A stretch of 64,000 nt of DNA from Rhodospirillales bacterium (GTDB taxonomy: Bacteria; Pseudomonadota; Alphaproteobacteria; Rhodospirillales; JASLQF01), in the NCBI GenBank assembly GCA_030744625.1, contig JASLQF010000029.1:1-64000 (forward strand). The letters run 5' to 3'. Of the stretch, positions 31,978-39,143 are shown in pieces; within the stretch, counting starts at the first letter, position 1, and each line of letters starts with the position of its first letter. The notes beneath the pieces are model-generated. The model saw nothing but the letters and a program-made list of their open reading frames with translations. It had not been told where the DNA came from and did not search any database. A program made the position numbers and the translations under genes.

Positions 31978-33092
31978 GCGCCCAGCCCGACACCGCCGTC
32001 GAGGTGGACGGCCTTTCCAAGAACTACGGGCCGGTGGCGGCGCTCTCATCGGTGAGCTTCTCCATCGAGAGCGGCCAGTACTTCGTCCTCCTGGGGCCCA
32101 GCGGCGGCGGCAAGACGACGCTCTTGAGGCTGATCGGCGGTTTCATCAGGCCGAGCCGGGGCCGCGTCCTGCTGCACGGCCGCGACGTCGGCGACGAGCC
32201 CCCCAACAGGCGCCCCACGTCCATGGTGTTCCAGAGCTACGCGCTCTTCCCCCACATGAGCGTCGAGCGCAACGTCGCCTACGGCCTCAAGCTGCGCAAG
32301 ATGGCGGCGCCGGAAATCGGTCGGCGGGTAGCGCGGATGCTCGAGCTGGTCGGCCTCGCCGGCTACGAGGCGCGCATGCCCCACGAGCTCTCGGGCGGCC
32401 AGCAGCAGCGCGTGCAGCTGGCGCGGTCGCTGGTTCTGGAGAGCGACATCCTGCTCCTCGACGAGCCCCTGGCGTCGCTCGACGCCAAGCTTCGCAAGGA
32501 CATGTGCCTGGAACTCAAGCACATCCAGGAGAAGGTCGGCATCACCTTCATCCACGTCACCCACAACCAGGAAGAGGCGATGACCATCGCCGACCGCATC
32601 GCCATCATCGCCGACGGCCGCCTCGTCGAGGAGGGCACGGCGCGCGACGTCTACGAACGGCCGCGCCGGCGCTTCACCGCCGAATTCATCGGTGACAACA
32701 ACCTGCTCCACGGCACCGTTTCGGCGATCGCCGCCGAGCCCGGAGGGCGGGTGAAGGTGGACCTTGGATACGCCGAGGTCGCCGTCGACGCCACAGTTGC
32801 CGAAGGCACCGACGTCGCGGCGGGCGATGCGGTCTCTCTCTCGGTGCGTTCCGAGCTCGTCGAGCTGGTGGCGCCGGGGGGCGCCGAAGACGGCGCCCGC
32901 CAGACCGTCCCCGCCACCTATCTCGAAGAAGTGTACCTCGGCCTCACCACCTCGCACCTGGTGCGCCTGCCTGACGGCAGCGAGGTCGCCGTCAGGCGCA
33001 TCTCCGAGGGGGGAGACGCCGCTCCCCCGGCCCCCGGCCAGGAGGTGCGCATCGGCTGGAAAACGCCCAGCGCCCGCCTGCACGTGGAGTGA
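31974..33092 (+). CDS. ABC transporter ATP-binding protein (PotA-like)
   Basis: 372 residues from ATG 31974; the ORF track extends it far upstream into the permease, which is wrong. Walker A GPSGGGKTT (residues 41-49), Q-loop VFQSYALFPHMSV, signature LSGGQQQRVQLARSL, Walker B LLLDEPLASLDA and switch His (HVTHNQEEAM) are all intact. The C-terminal about 120 residues form the TOBE regulatory domain (FIGDNNLLHGTVSAI, ATYLEEVYLGLTTSHLVRL). It energises the importer. The operon ends here, seven bases before the stop of the convergent MFS gene. Confidence 0.9.
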   Translation: MSAQPDTAVEVDGLSKNYGPVAALSSVSFSIESGQYFVLLGPSGGGKTTLLRLIGGFIRPSRGRVLLHGRDVGDEPPNRRPTSMVFQSYALFPHMSVERNVAYGLKLRKMAAPEIGRRVARMLELVGLAGYEARMPHELSGGQQQRVQLARSLVLESDILLLDEPLASLDAKLRKDMCLELKHIQEKVGITFIHVTHNQEEAMTIADRIAIIADGRLVEEGTARDVYERPRRRFTAEFIGDNNLLHGTVSAIAAEPGGRVKVDLGYAEVAVDATVAEGTDVAAGDAVSLSVRSELVELVAPGGAEDGARQTVPATYLEEVYLGLTTSHLVRLPDGSEVAVRRISEGGDAAPPAPGQEVRIGWKTPSARLHVE

Positions 33093-33098
33093 CATCGC

Positions 33099-34286
33099 CT
33101 AACCCCCGGTCTCCGGGGCGCGACGCAGCAAAGCCAAACCGGGCAGCAGGCAGATCGCGGCCAGCACCCAGAAGGCCATGCGCAGGTCGCCGCCGGCCGA
33201 GGCGATGGCGCCGAACACCGCCGGTCCCACCGTCATGCCGGCGAAGGTGAAGAAGAGGACGCCGCCGGTGGCGTTCGCCGAGCGCTCCGGCGAGGTGACG
33301 CGCACCACCTCGGCCAGGTAGATGCCGTTCCAGCCCACCGCCGTCGCCCCGAAGGCGGCGGCGATGGCGGTAATGGCGGCCACCGGCCAGTGGCCGGTGA
33401 TCAGCGCCGTGACGCCCGCCGCCGCCGCCATGGCGAAGCCGAGCCAGGCCAACAGCCGGCGTGCCGTGACCAGGCGATCGGCGATGGCTCCCCAGGCAAG
33501 GCGCCCGGTGATGCCGGCGCCCTGGGCGACGGCCAGGGTCAGCCCGGCCTCGACGAGGCCGTACCCGACCTCGCCGACCAGATAGACCACGAGATAGGTG
33601 CCGAGGCAGATCTGGGCGGCGGAAAAGGACAGCGAGACCAGGCCGAGCTGGCGCAACACCGGGGTCCGGACGACCGTCAGCAGCGGCCCGGCCAGGCTGC
33701 CGGCGAGGCTGATCGGGCCCGCCCGGCGATCGCTGTCGAGAGCGCCGCGCAAGGGCTGCAGGGCAAGCGCCGTGGCGACGCCGAGCAGCGCCACGGCGAG
33801 TGCCGCGCCGCGCCAGCCGAGCGCGCCGTGCAGGGCGGGCAGCAGGAGCCCGGCCAGGGCGCCGCCGATGGGCACGCTGGTCTGCTTGAAGGAGAACACA
33901 AAGGGCCGCGAGGCGGGCGTCGTGACGCGGGCCAGCATGTGGGTTGAGCCTGGCGTCATCGGCCCGTAGCCGAGGCCCACCACCATACCGCCCAGCGCCG
34001 CCAAGGGCAGCGACGCCGTCGCCGTCAGGGCCATGCCGGCGGCGGCGCACAACAGGCACGCCTGGGTCACGCGGATGGCGCCAAAGCGCTCGACCACGGG
34101 GCCGGCGGCGAGGGCCGAAAACATGGCGGTCAGGAACAAGATCGTCGTGAAGGCGCCGACATCGGCCGGCGCGATTCCAAGATCGGGGGCCGCGACCACG
34201 GCCAGCACCGGCGGCGTCAAGGCGCACACGCCGACGACAACCTGCGCCCCCAGGGTGGCGGCGAGCGGTTTGACGACAGCTTTCAC
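33099..34286 (-). CDS. MFS transporter
   Basis: 395 residues, about 12 membrane helices. The inter-helix loop signature is degenerate but visible (AAGPVVERFGAIRV after helix 2, and AIADRLVTARRLLAWLGF after helix 8). GLGYGPMTPGSTHMLARV and FSFKQTSVPIGGALAGLLLPAL resemble CynX/NimT-type carriers. Start GTG at 34286 sits in a duplicated 14-base stretch (GGGGTGGCTTTCA twice) and lacks a strong RBS. It is the last gene of an operon with DUF1330, cysteine hydrolase and deacetylase genes, so it probably carries their substrate or product. Confidence 0.83.
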   Translation of the reverse strand: MKAVVKPLAATLGAQVVVGVCALTPPVLAVVAAPDLGIAPADVGAFTTILFLTAMFSALAAGPVVERFGAIRVTQACLLCAAAGMALTATASLPLAALGGMVVGLGYGPMTPGSTHMLARVTTPASRPFVFSFKQTSVPIGGALAGLLLPALHGALGWRGAALAVALLGVATALALQPLRGALDSDRRAGPISLAGSLAGPLLTVVRTPVLRQLGLVSLSFSAAQICLGTYLVVYLVGEVGYGLVEAGLTLAVAQGAGITGRLAWGAIADRLVTARRLLAWLGFAMAAAAGVTALITGHWPVAAITAIAAAFGATAVGWNGIYLAEVVRVTSPERSANATGGVLFFTFAGMTVGPAVFGAIASAGGDLRMAFWVLAAICLLPGLALLRRAPETGG

Positions 34287-34335
34287 GGGGTGGCTTTCAA
34301 GGGGTGGCTTTCAGGGAACGATGGACACGAACCGC

Positions 34336-34635
34336 TTACGCGCCCTCGACGGGGCCCTCGACGGCAATCGCCTCGACCGCCGCGATGCCGTCGCGCATCC
34401 CCTTCACCGCCTGGTACTCGGGCGAGGCCGCGAAGGCGCGCAGGCGCTCCATGGAGGGGAACTCGACGACCACCAGGAGACGCCGGTCGTCGCTCCCCTC
34501 CAGGTGCTGGGGCGTACCCAGGCGCACCAGGAAGCGGCCGCCGAACAGCCCCAGGATGGGCACAACCGCGTCCTGGTAGAGGCGGAACGCCTCGACGTCA
34601 CCGATGTCGGCGCGGGCGACGATGTATGACGGCAC
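34336..34635 (-). CDS. DUF1330 family protein
   Basis: 99 residues, normal for this dimeric alpha/beta-barrel fold. SYIVARADIGDVEAFRLYQDAVVPILGLFGGRFLVRLG and VVVEFPSMERLRAFAASPEYQAVKGMRDGIAAVEAIAVEG are the family pattern. Start is GTG at 34635. No biochemical role is established for the family. It is ten bases behind the cysteine hydrolase gene. Confidence 0.85.
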   Translation of the reverse strand: MPSYIVARADIGDVEAFRLYQDAVVPILGLFGGRFLVRLGTPQHLEGSDDRRLLVVVEFPSMERLRAFAASPEYQAVKGMRDGIAAVEAIAVEGPVEGA

Positions 34636-34645
34636 GGCCTCTTCC

Positions 34646-35323
34646 CTATTCCGCCGCCGCCGGTTTTGCCGGGCGCGCCGTGCCGGCTCCCCAGATGTCC
34701 ATGACCTCGGCGCACGTCGTCACCAGGCCGAAGCGCGCATCGACGGTGGTCAGGGTGGAGGCGTGCAGGTCCATGTTCCACGACGCGACGCCGTCCTCGG
34801 GCACGCAGACATAGTAGTTGTATTCGAAGGCGTCGCGCAGCGTGCTCTCCACGCAGACGTTGGTGGAGACGCCGGTGGGCACCACGGTCTGGATGGAGTG
34901 GGCGCGCAGCATCATGTCGAGGTCGGTGCCCTTGAAGGCGCTGTAGCGGTGTTTCCTGATGACCAGCTCGCCGTCGGCGGGGCTGAGCTCGTCGATGAAC
35001 TCGGCGCCTTCCGTGCCGGCGATGGCGATCCTGTCGGAGGCATAGGTGGCGCGCCGGCGCTGCGCCAGCCACGGCCCCGAATCGCTCTCGTGGTCGGGCA
35101 GGGTCCAGAAGCCGACGTGGCAGACCAGGGCTTTCGCCGCCCGCGCCGCGGCCAGCAGCCCTTCGAGGCGCGGGATGATCGACTGGGCGGCGGCCAGCGG
35201 GCGCCCCGCCCTGGACGTGGCGAAGCCGTCGACGCAAAAGTCCTTCTGCATGTCGATGATGATCAGCGCCGCGCGCCCCGGCTCCAGGCGCTCGGCCAGG
35301 CTTTGCAGGATCGGCGGTTCCAT
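34646..35323 (-). CDS. isochorismatase-family cysteine hydrolase
   Basis: 225 residues. The catalytic triad is readable: Asp in ALIIIDMQKDFCVDGF, Lys in GELVIRKHRYSAFKGTDLDMMLR and Cys in TVVPTGVSTNVCVESTLRDAFEYNYYV, with the cis-peptide loop before it. Members hydrolyse N-carbamoyl compounds, ureidoacrylate, nicotinamide or isochorismate. Pairing with a deacetylase of allantoinase-like type (downstream end of the preceding gene is two bases away) favours an amide or ureide substrate. It has no membrane segment or signal, so it is cytoplasmic. Confidence 0.85.
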   Translation of the reverse strand: MEPPILQSLAERLEPGRAALIIIDMQKDFCVDGFATSRAGRPLAAAQSIIPRLEGLLAAARAAKALVCHVGFWTLPDHESDSGPWLAQRRRATYASDRIAIAGTEGAEFIDELSPADGELVIRKHRYSAFKGTDLDMMLRAHSIQTVVPTGVSTNVCVESTLRDAFEYNYYVCVPEDGVASWNMDLHASTLTTVDARFGLVTTCAEVMDIWGAGTARPAKPAAAE

Positions 35324-35325
35324 GG

Positions 35326-36201
35326 CTATTCGCCTCCCTTGTCGGCCTCGACGAACCAGTCGGCGATCTGGCTGCCGGTCATGAAGACCACGTCGTCGCG
35401 CGCCATCAGCAGATCGAGCATGGCGGCCAGATAGCCGATGCGGTGCGGCACCCCGATCAGGTGCGGGTGCAGGCCGAGCGCCAGGACCCTGGGCTGGGAC
35501 GGCAATTCGCCGTCAAAGGTGGCGAGGGTCGCCTCGAGGCGCTCGTACATTTCCGGCGAGCTGTGTTTCTCCACGGCATAAAGGACGCTGTCGTTGATCT
35601 CCAGGTTGTAGGGCATGGCAATGAGGGGGCCGTGCTTGGTGGTCATCCAGCACGGCAGGTCGTCGACCACCCAGTCGCACACGTAGTCGATGCCCGCCGC
35701 CTTGAGGATGTCGGGCGTCTCGGCGCTTTCGCGCAAGCCCGGGCCGAGCCAGCCGCGCGGAGCCGTGCCGGTGAAGCCGGAGACCTTGTCGAGGGCCTGG
35801 GTGACCAGGGCCGCCTCGTCGGCCTCGGCGTCGAGGGCGCGCTGGTGGAAGCCGTGGCCGATGAACTCCCAGCCGGCGTCCAACATGGCCTCGGCGGCGG
35901 CCGGGTGGGCGTCGATGACGCCGGCGTTCAAGGCGGTGGAGGCCGGCAGCCCGCGCTCGGCGAGCAGGCCCAGGATGCGCGGCATGCCGGCGCGCATGCC
36001 GTATTCGGCCCACGAGAAGTTGGGGATGTCGGGGACGCTGTCGAAGCCGTGCGGCCCGGGGATGATCTTGCGCGGCATGGGCTGGTCGAAGCGCCAGTGC
36101 TCGACGTTGAGCACGACGTGGACCATGAGCGGCTTGCCGTCCGGCGGCGCCAGCTTCTTGCGCCGGTTCGACATCTCATAGGGAATGCGCGGGTTTGACA
36201 T
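35326..36201 (-). CDS. polysaccharide deacetylase family (allantoinase PuuE-like)
   Basis: 291 residues of the NodB fold. The N-terminal VHVVLNVEHWRFDQPMPR replaces the canonical Asp-Asp metal motif by Asn-x-Glu-His, as in PuuE-type cyclic-imidase/allantoinases; SWAEYGMRAGMPRILGLLAERGLPAS, NAGVIDAHPAAAEAMLDAGWEFIGHGFHQR (metal His) and LGLHPHLIGVPHRIGYLAAML follow. It is therefore more likely to open a cyclic amide than to act on polysaccharide. No signal peptide is present. It heads the leftward operon with the cysteine hydrolase, DUF1330 and MFS genes. Confidence 0.8.
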   Translation of the reverse strand: MSNPRIPYEMSNRRKKLAPPDGKPLMVHVVLNVEHWRFDQPMPRKIIPGPHGFDSVPDIPNFSWAEYGMRAGMPRILGLLAERGLPASTALNAGVIDAHPAAAEAMLDAGWEFIGHGFHQRALDAEADEAALVTQALDKVSGFTGTAPRGWLGPGLRESAETPDILKAAGIDYVCDWVVDDLPCWMTTKHGPLIAMPYNLEINDSVLYAVEKHSSPEMYERLEATLATFDGELPSQPRVLALGLHPHLIGVPHRIGYLAAMLDLLMARDDVVFMTGSQIADWFVEADKGGE

Positions 36202-36286
36202 GGCTCACTCTCTCGTTGTGTCGGGCCGTTCAAGCTAAGCCGTTGATGCTACAGGGCCGGCCATTTCGAATGATGACATTTTGTCA

Positions 36287-36727
36287 TCATTTGTCACCCC
36301 CTTGCGGTTCGTCCATGGTGGGGGCAGCGGCGGGCGGCTCGTTGTCTCCCGAGGCGCGCAGGCGCTCGTTGACCGAGGGCATGAGGCCGGCGAGCCGCGC
36401 CTGGATCTCCACGGTGCGCGCCGCCGCCACGTAGTGGCGGTCCTCGATGGCCCGGTTGTAGATGTTCTCCAGCTTGCCGAGGAGCACGCCGGTTTCCCGG
36501 CAGCCGTCCTCGGCCATGCCCCGGCGGATGGCGGCGACGCGCGCCGCTATGGCTGGGATACGCAGCAGCCGGTGGCCCTGCTGGCGGGCCGAGGCCGCCT
36601 CGTAGCCGGCCTCGCGGGCGGCGTTGGAGGCGTTGGGGAAGTAGACGTAGGAGTGGCAGAACACCTCCTGGCGGGGGGAAAGCGGGGTGGCGCTCGGGGA
36701 AAGGGACGCGGTGCGGAGGGAGGTCAT
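36287..36727 (-). CDS. orphan phage terminase small subunit-like protein, SOS-box promoter
   Basis: 146 residues from ATG 36727 (MTSLRTASLS). Residues about 16-75, LSPRQEVFCHSYVYFPNASNAAREAGYEAASARQQGHRLLRIPAIAARVAAIRRGMA, match the DNA-binding N-domain of Terminase_2-type small subunits (LTPKQ.AFC.EYL..NAT.AAIRAGYS...ARQQG..LL..P.I). The rest is a helical, charged tail. The RBS AGGA lies nine bases upstream. No large terminase, portal or capsid gene is near. A GAAC-N7-GAAC LexA-type box and a TTGACA hexamer lie about 70-90 bases upstream. It may be a domesticated DNA-damage-inducible DNA-binding protein or a prophage relic. Confidence 0.72.
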   Translation of the reverse strand: MTSLRTASLSPSATPLSPRQEVFCHSYVYFPNASNAAREAGYEAASARQQGHRLLRIPAIAARVAAIRRGMAEDGCRETGVLLGKLENIYNRAIEDRHYVAAARTVEIQARLAGLMPSVNERLRASGDNEPPAAAPTMDEPQGGDK

Positions 36728-36732
36728 GACGG

Positions 36733-36775
36733 TCATTCCTGTTGTCGGGCCTGCTTGGGGGAAAAACAGGAATGA
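36733..36775. promoter_or_regulatory. 11-bp inverted repeat over the RBS of the terminase-like gene
   Basis: TCATTCCTGTT (36733-36743) and AACAGGAATGA (36765-36775) are perfect inverted repeats separated by 21 bases. In the minus-strand transcript the second-transcribed arm contains the AGGA ribosome-binding site and an alternative ATG, so pairing would hide them. If transcription instead starts inside the first arm, the repeat is a DNA operator. Confidence 0.5.
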
Positions 36776-36801
36776 AGACCACGGAACGCCGGAAATGTCA
36801 A

Positions 36802-36816
36802 GAACAAATAGAGAAC
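36802..36816 (-). promoter_or_regulatory. LexA/SOS box of alphaproteobacterial type
   Basis: On the plus strand GAAC, seven bases (AAATAGA), GAAC; on the gene strand GTTC-N7-GTTC, the LexA consensus of alphaproteobacteria. It abuts TTGACA (36796-36801, minus strand), a likely -35; a -10 17 bases on (TCTTCA) is poor. Position relative to the gene is right for LexA repression. Confidence 0.65.
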
Positions 36817-36823
36817 ATTCTTG

Positions 36824-36847
36824 AAAAAAAAGGGGCCGTCCCCTTTT
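36824..36847 (-). terminator. rho-independent terminator upstream of the SOS-box gene
   Basis: On the minus strand AAAAGGGG-ACGG-CCCCTTTT followed by four more T (A-run 36824-36831 on plus). It lies about 60 bases after the stop of the CaiB-type gene at 36906 and would end that operon, insulating the SOS-box promoter from read-through. Confidence 0.6.
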
Positions 36848-36905
36848 GCGCCGCCGTCCGCATTCTATCGGCAGCCCACCGGGAGGCACCAGATGCCGCC
36901 CACGC

Positions 36906-38111
36906 TCAAATCACCTCATCGGCTCTCAGAGCCGTAATCTCGTCGCCACTGAGACCGGCCAGCTCGGTCAGCACCGCGTCCGTATCGGCGCCGAGGACGG
37001 GCGGCGGCGCCTGCGCCGCGGCCGGTGTGTCCGAGAACGTGTAGGGGATGCCGAGGATGCGGATAGCCCCGGCGGTCGGGTGATGCATCTCGATAACCAT
37101 GTCGTTGGCCCTGGTCTGCTCGCTCTCGAGGACTTCGTCGACATGGTTCACCTTGCTGCAGGGGATGCCTTCGGCTTCGAGAACCCGGGTCCACTCCTGT
37201 GCTGAGTCCGCCGACAGGGCAGCGATGATGAGGCCGTCGATCTCGGCGCGGTTGGTGACCCGCGCGGCGTTGGTCTTGAAGCGCGAATCATCGGCCCATT
37301 CGGGGTGGCCGACGAGCCGCGCGAAGCGGGCAAACTGCGCATCGTTGCCCACCGCGAGCGCGATCTCGCCCTCGCCGCAGACATAGTCCCTGTAAGGGAC
37401 GATGTTGGGGTGGCCGTTACCGTAGCGGCCGGGCCGGGTGCCTTCGATCAAGTAATTCGAGGCGACATTGATCAGCATCGAGAGCGACGTGTCGTAGAGA
37501 GAGAGGTCGAGCCGCTGGCCGCGGCCGGTGCGCTGGCGAGCGTGCAAGGCGGCGAGGATGCACATGGCGGCGTACTGGCCGGTGCAAAAGTCGACGATGG
37601 CGACGCCGAGCTTGGCCGGTTCGCCGGCTGCCTCGCCGGAGATGCTCATCAGTCCGCTTTCGGCCTGGAGCAGGAAGTCGTAGCCCGGCATGCCGCCCTT
37701 GGGCCCCTTGGCGCCATAGCCGGTGATGGCACAGTGCACCACGCGCGGCGCGTGCTCGGCCATCCATTGGTCGGTGAAGCCCCAGCGATCGAGCGTGCCG
37801 GGCTTGAAATTCTCGATCAGCACGTCGGCGTCTTTTAACAATGTGCGCAACAGGTCCTTTCCACGCTCGTCTCTTAAATTGATGGTGACGCTTCGCTTGT
37901 TGCGGTTGATGCCGAGAAAATACGCCGCTTCGCCGCCCGCGAACGGCGGGCCCCAGCCACGGGTGTCATCGCCGTGCCCGGGGTGCTCGATCTTGATGAT
38001 CTCGGCACCCATGTCGCCGAGGTTCATGGTGCAGAAGGGACCGGCAAGGATGCGGGTGAGATCGATCACCCGAATACCGGCGAGCGCACCTTCGGATGCC
38101 GTCTCGTTCAT
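36906..38111 (-). CDS. class III (CaiB/BaiF) acyl-CoA transferase
   Basis: 401 residues. LAGIRVIDLTRILAGPFCTMNLGDMGAEIIKIEHPGHGDDTRGWGPP is a highly typical N-terminus, RNKRSVTINLRDERG and VLIENFKPGTLDRWG follow, and GGMPGYDFLLQAESGLMSISGE supplies the catalytic Asp. C-terminal IPCSKVNHVDEVLESEQTRANDMVIEM is also conserved. It starts three bases after the enoyl-CoA hydratase stop, so both belong to one leftward operon ending at the 36824 terminator. This is one of three CaiB-type enzymes in the window; their sequences differ and each sits with different partners, indicating separate substrates. Confidence 0.88.
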   Translation of the reverse strand: MNETASEGALAGIRVIDLTRILAGPFCTMNLGDMGAEIIKIEHPGHGDDTRGWGPPFAGGEAAYFLGINRNKRSVTINLRDERGKDLLRTLLKDADVLIENFKPGTLDRWGFTDQWMAEHAPRVVHCAITGYGAKGPKGGMPGYDFLLQAESGLMSISGEAAGEPAKLGVAIVDFCTGQYAAMCILAALHARQRTGRGQRLDLSLYDTSLSMLINVASNYLIEGTRPGRYGNGHPNIVPYRDYVCGEGEIALAVGNDAQFARFARLVGHPEWADDSRFKTNAARVTNRAEIDGLIIAALSADSAQEWTRVLEAEGIPCSKVNHVDEVLESEQTRANDMVIEMHHPTAGAIRILGIPYTFSDTPAAAQAPPPVLGADTDAVLTELAGLSGDEITALRADEVI

Positions 38112-38114
38112 GGT

Positions 38115-38984
38115 TCAGGCCTTCGGCGGTGCACGGTTGCGGTCGTAGGCCAAGTCTTCCAGATACCGCTCGACCTTTTCCTTGCGCTCGCGGCGGAATT
38201 TCTGGAAGTCGGGTTCGCGCTTCTCAAGGAACGCATTCATGCCCTCGAGCGATTCCTCCGAGCCCCAGATCTCGGCCAGCAATTCCATGCCCTGTTGCCA
38301 CGATGCATAGAGCTGGTCCGATTCGAAGTTGAGAGATTTCTTGGTCGCACGGATGGTTTGGCCGGAGTAGCCTTTGATTTGCTGACACCACGCTTCGGTC
38401 TGCTCGCGAAGGCGTGCTTTAGGCACCACCTTGTTGATGAGCCCGATCTCGACCGCTTCCTCGGCCGAGAAGGTGCGACACAGGAAGATCATCTCTTTCG
38501 CCAGGCGATCGCCGATCAATCGCGGAATGTACTGCGTCGCACCGACGGTCGGGCAGGCGCCGACTCGCGCGCCGGTCTGGCCGAAGCGCCCGTCGTCGGC
38601 GGAGATCACGAGATCGCACCACAGGGCAATCTCGTGCCCACCGCCCATGCAGTGGCCGTGGACCATGGCGATGACCGGGATCGGCACGCCGCGGATGGCC
38701 ATGGCGAGACCGAGCATGCGGTCGTTCCAGTGCACGGCATTTGCCCGGTTGAGCTTCATCATGGCGTGAAAATCGCCACCGGCCGAGAATGCTTTGTCGC
38801 CGGCGCCGGTGATCACCGCGGCGACCAGCGACGGATCCTCGCGCGTCGATCTGATCGCCGCGGTGAGCTCGTCCAGGGTTTGCTCGCGAAATGCGTTCAG
38901 CACATCGGGCCGGTTGATGGTGATCCAGGCGACGTCGTCCTTCGCCTCGAAAAGAATTTCCTTGTAGTTCCGTTCAAGAGTCAC
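38115..38984 (-). CDS. enoyl-CoA hydratase/isomerase family protein
   Basis: 289 residues, slightly longer than a standard crotonase because of a charged C-terminus (FRRERKEKVERYLEDLAYDRN). DDVAWITINRPDVLNAFREQTLDEL, VITGAGDKAFSAGGDFHAMM and MVHGHCMGGGHEIALWCDLVISADDGRFGQTGARVGACP are the crotonase core; GQTGARVGACP and KSLNFESDQLYASWQQGMELL resemble ring-cleaving or naphthoyl-CoA-synthase-like members (MenB, BadI). Start GTG at 38984 overlaps the stop of a VOC-protein remnant. Partner of the CaiB-type gene three bases downstream. Confidence 0.83.
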   Translation of the reverse strand: MTLERNYKEILFEAKDDVAWITINRPDVLNAFREQTLDELTAAIRSTREDPSLVAAVITGAGDKAFSAGGDFHAMMKLNRANAVHWNDRMLGLAMAIRGVPIPVIAMVHGHCMGGGHEIALWCDLVISADDGRFGQTGARVGACPTVGATQYIPRLIGDRLAKEMIFLCRTFSAEEAVEIGLINKVVPKARLREQTEAWCQQIKGYSGQTIRATKKSLNFESDQLYASWQQGMELLAEIWGSEESLEGMNAFLEKREPDFQKFRRERKEKVERYLEDLAYDRNRAPPKA

Positions 38985-39103
38985 GCGCCGGCCTCCCGGT
39001 TCTCGAGAGGTCGGCGTCCTCGATCTTGATCGAGGTGCCGAAGGAATCCATGGGATGAATGAAGGAGAGCTTGCGCTCGAATCGGTACATCTGTGGCGCT
39101 CAT
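38974..39103 (-). pseudogene. remnant of a VOC (glyoxalase/epimerase) family gene
   Basis: A good start (AGGGAGACATTCC then ATG at 39103, MSATDVP) runs into a different frame that encodes MYRFERKLSFIHPMDSFGTS followed by IKIEDADLSRTG and a stop at 38974. The KLSFIHPMDSFGTSIKIE stretch resembles the C-terminal metal-binding strand of VOC proteins such as methylmalonyl-CoA epimerase (FLHPK...GVLIEL). I infer a gene that kept its first and last codons and lost the middle by an internal frame-shifting deletion. It would have been the gene in front of the enoyl-CoA hydratase. Short match, so moderate doubt. Confidence 0.35.
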
Positions 39104-39143
39104 GGAATGTCTCCCTGTTCGTGGGGGAAAGAGGGCAATCGTG

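Noticed and set aside
29122-32049. 975-residue minus-strand ORF over the ABC importer
   Set aside because: Antisense shadow of three clear transporter genes; His/Asp/Gly-rich translation without any motif.
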